From NCBI GenBank assembly GCA_016744295.1, contig JADGEQ010000061.1, positions 1 to 32,946 of the forward strand: 32,946 nucleotides of DNA, written 5' to 3'. Shown here piece after piece: positions 32,533-32,946 of this stretch. The notes under the pieces are model-generated. The model was not told the DNA's origin, did no database searches, and saw nothing but the letters and a program-made list of their open reading frames with translations. Origin of the DNA: Desulfobacteraceae bacterium. GTDB lineage: Bacteria; Desulfobacterota; Desulfobacteria; Desulfobacterales; Desulfobacteraceae. The position numbers and the translations under genes were made by a program. Position 1 is the stretch's first letter, and every line of letters starts with the position of its first letter.

Positions 32533-32943
32533 GTCGACATCTGAGTGGCTAAAACGCCATACAGATTGCTATAGAGTAATGATAATACCGTCTTCTCTTA
32601 ACTCTTAAACAAAAAATAAGAGAACGATTGGCCATTATGAACATTATGCGACGAACAATTTATCCTGGTTTGGACAGTGTTGCCAACTGGTTAGAAACAT
32701 TCTACAAAAATTAACAATTTGCTGTTCGCCGACTGGTGTTCCGATACGCTCTACACAAACGGGCTAGCAGTACCTTAAAGAATCCATTCAATATATCAAA
32801 ATTATTCTAAAATTTTTCCCTCGGGGATCTGAACAAAAAAATGTACCTATGTACTTGACGTAACAAAATCATAATTGACCTTTGAGCGGCAAAGGGTGAT
32901 TATCTACTTGATATTTCTATAAAAAATAGAAATGGAGGTCGAT

Positions 32944-32946
32944 ATG
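32944..32946 (+). CDS. Start codon of the next gene (partial)
   Basis: The window ends on ATG with GGAGG at 32934-32938, 5 nt upstream, an excellent ribosome site. Only the start codon is present, so the product is unknown. Confidence 0.55.

Larger units (their letters stand above)
32177..32943. other. Gene-poor tail of the window
   Basis: It holds a weak hairpin after the EamA gene (ACCCC 32194-32198 with GGGGT 32222-32226, then a short T-run), the repeat copy at 32254-32382, and the paired hairpins at 32494-32532. A second inverted repeat is TCTCTTA/TAAGAGA (32594-32600 and 32617-32623). A 25-codon ORF at 32637-32714 continues in frame past its TAA, which may be a gene remnant, but it matches nothing I recognise. 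AT-rich sequence from 32800 may hold the promoter of the next gene; no clear pair was chosen. Confidence 0.45.

Noticed and set aside
32637..32714. 25-codon ORF that stays open beyond its TAA for about 30 more codons
   Set aside because: Weak ribosome site, no paralogue in the window and no recognisable motif; not enough to call a gene or pseudogene.

Overview
The window looks like an accessory catabolic region of a strictly anaerobic, probably sulfate-reducing bacterium of the Desulfobacterales type. This is inferred from the gene content: a glycyl radical enzyme with its radical-SAM activase, corrinoid-dependent MttB-family methyltransferases without an in-frame amber codon, a tungsten-type aldehyde:ferredoxin oxidoreductase with a 16-cysteine ferredoxin, and sigma-54 promoters. 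No rRNA, tRNA, CRISPR array or intact transposase was seen.

Layout. (1) 1-103: tail of an upstream gene overlapping a 31-codon small ORF, then a strong hairpin. (2) 626-11496: a GntR/FCD regulator with a candidate operator, then a probable operon with a five-gene Dpp/Opp-type ABC importer, a DapF-like epimerase, a URO-D/MtaA-type methyltransferase, a corrinoid protein and an MttB-family methyltransferase. (3) 11840-14427: ferredoxin, aldehyde:ferredoxin oxidoreductase and a MoaD-like protein. (4) A reverse-strand LysR gene and, divergent from it, a PAS/AAA+ sigma-54 activator (15821-17491). (5) 17809-24284: glycyl radical enzyme, activase, two SDRs and a second MttB, behind a consensus-perfect -24/-12 promoter and tandem upstream repeats. 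(6) 24620-32176: a ProU-type quaternary-amine importer with an MDR dehydrogenase and a clear (hydroxy)proline-betaine epimerase (HpbD) inserted between its genes, then a pyrroline-5-carboxylate reductase, another copy of the 31-codon ORF, and an EamA exporter. It also starts behind a -24/-12 promoter. (7) 32177-32946: a gene-poor tail, with the start codon of a next gene at the very end.

How the genes may work together (inference). ProX/ProW/ProV would import proline betaine or hydroxyproline betaine. HpbD would interconvert stereoisomers at C2. The MttB, corrinoid and MtaA-like proteins would remove N-methyl groups. The glycyl radical enzyme would then attack the hydroxylated ring or its ring-opened form, by dehydration or C-N cleavage. 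The SDRs, MDR dehydrogenase, aldehyde oxidoreductase and P5C reductase would process the carbonyl or imine products. This would be an anaerobic, corrinoid plus glycyl-radical counterpart of the aerobic hydroxyproline-betaine pathway. The HpbD and ProX assignments are strong; the substrate of the glycyl radical enzyme is not settled by sequence.

Two further signals stand out. A conserved 31-residue micro-ORF occurs twice intact and once decayed, with many silent differences between the intact copies. A diverged direct repeat of about 125 bp brackets the roughly 17 kb that carry the sigma-54 regulon.
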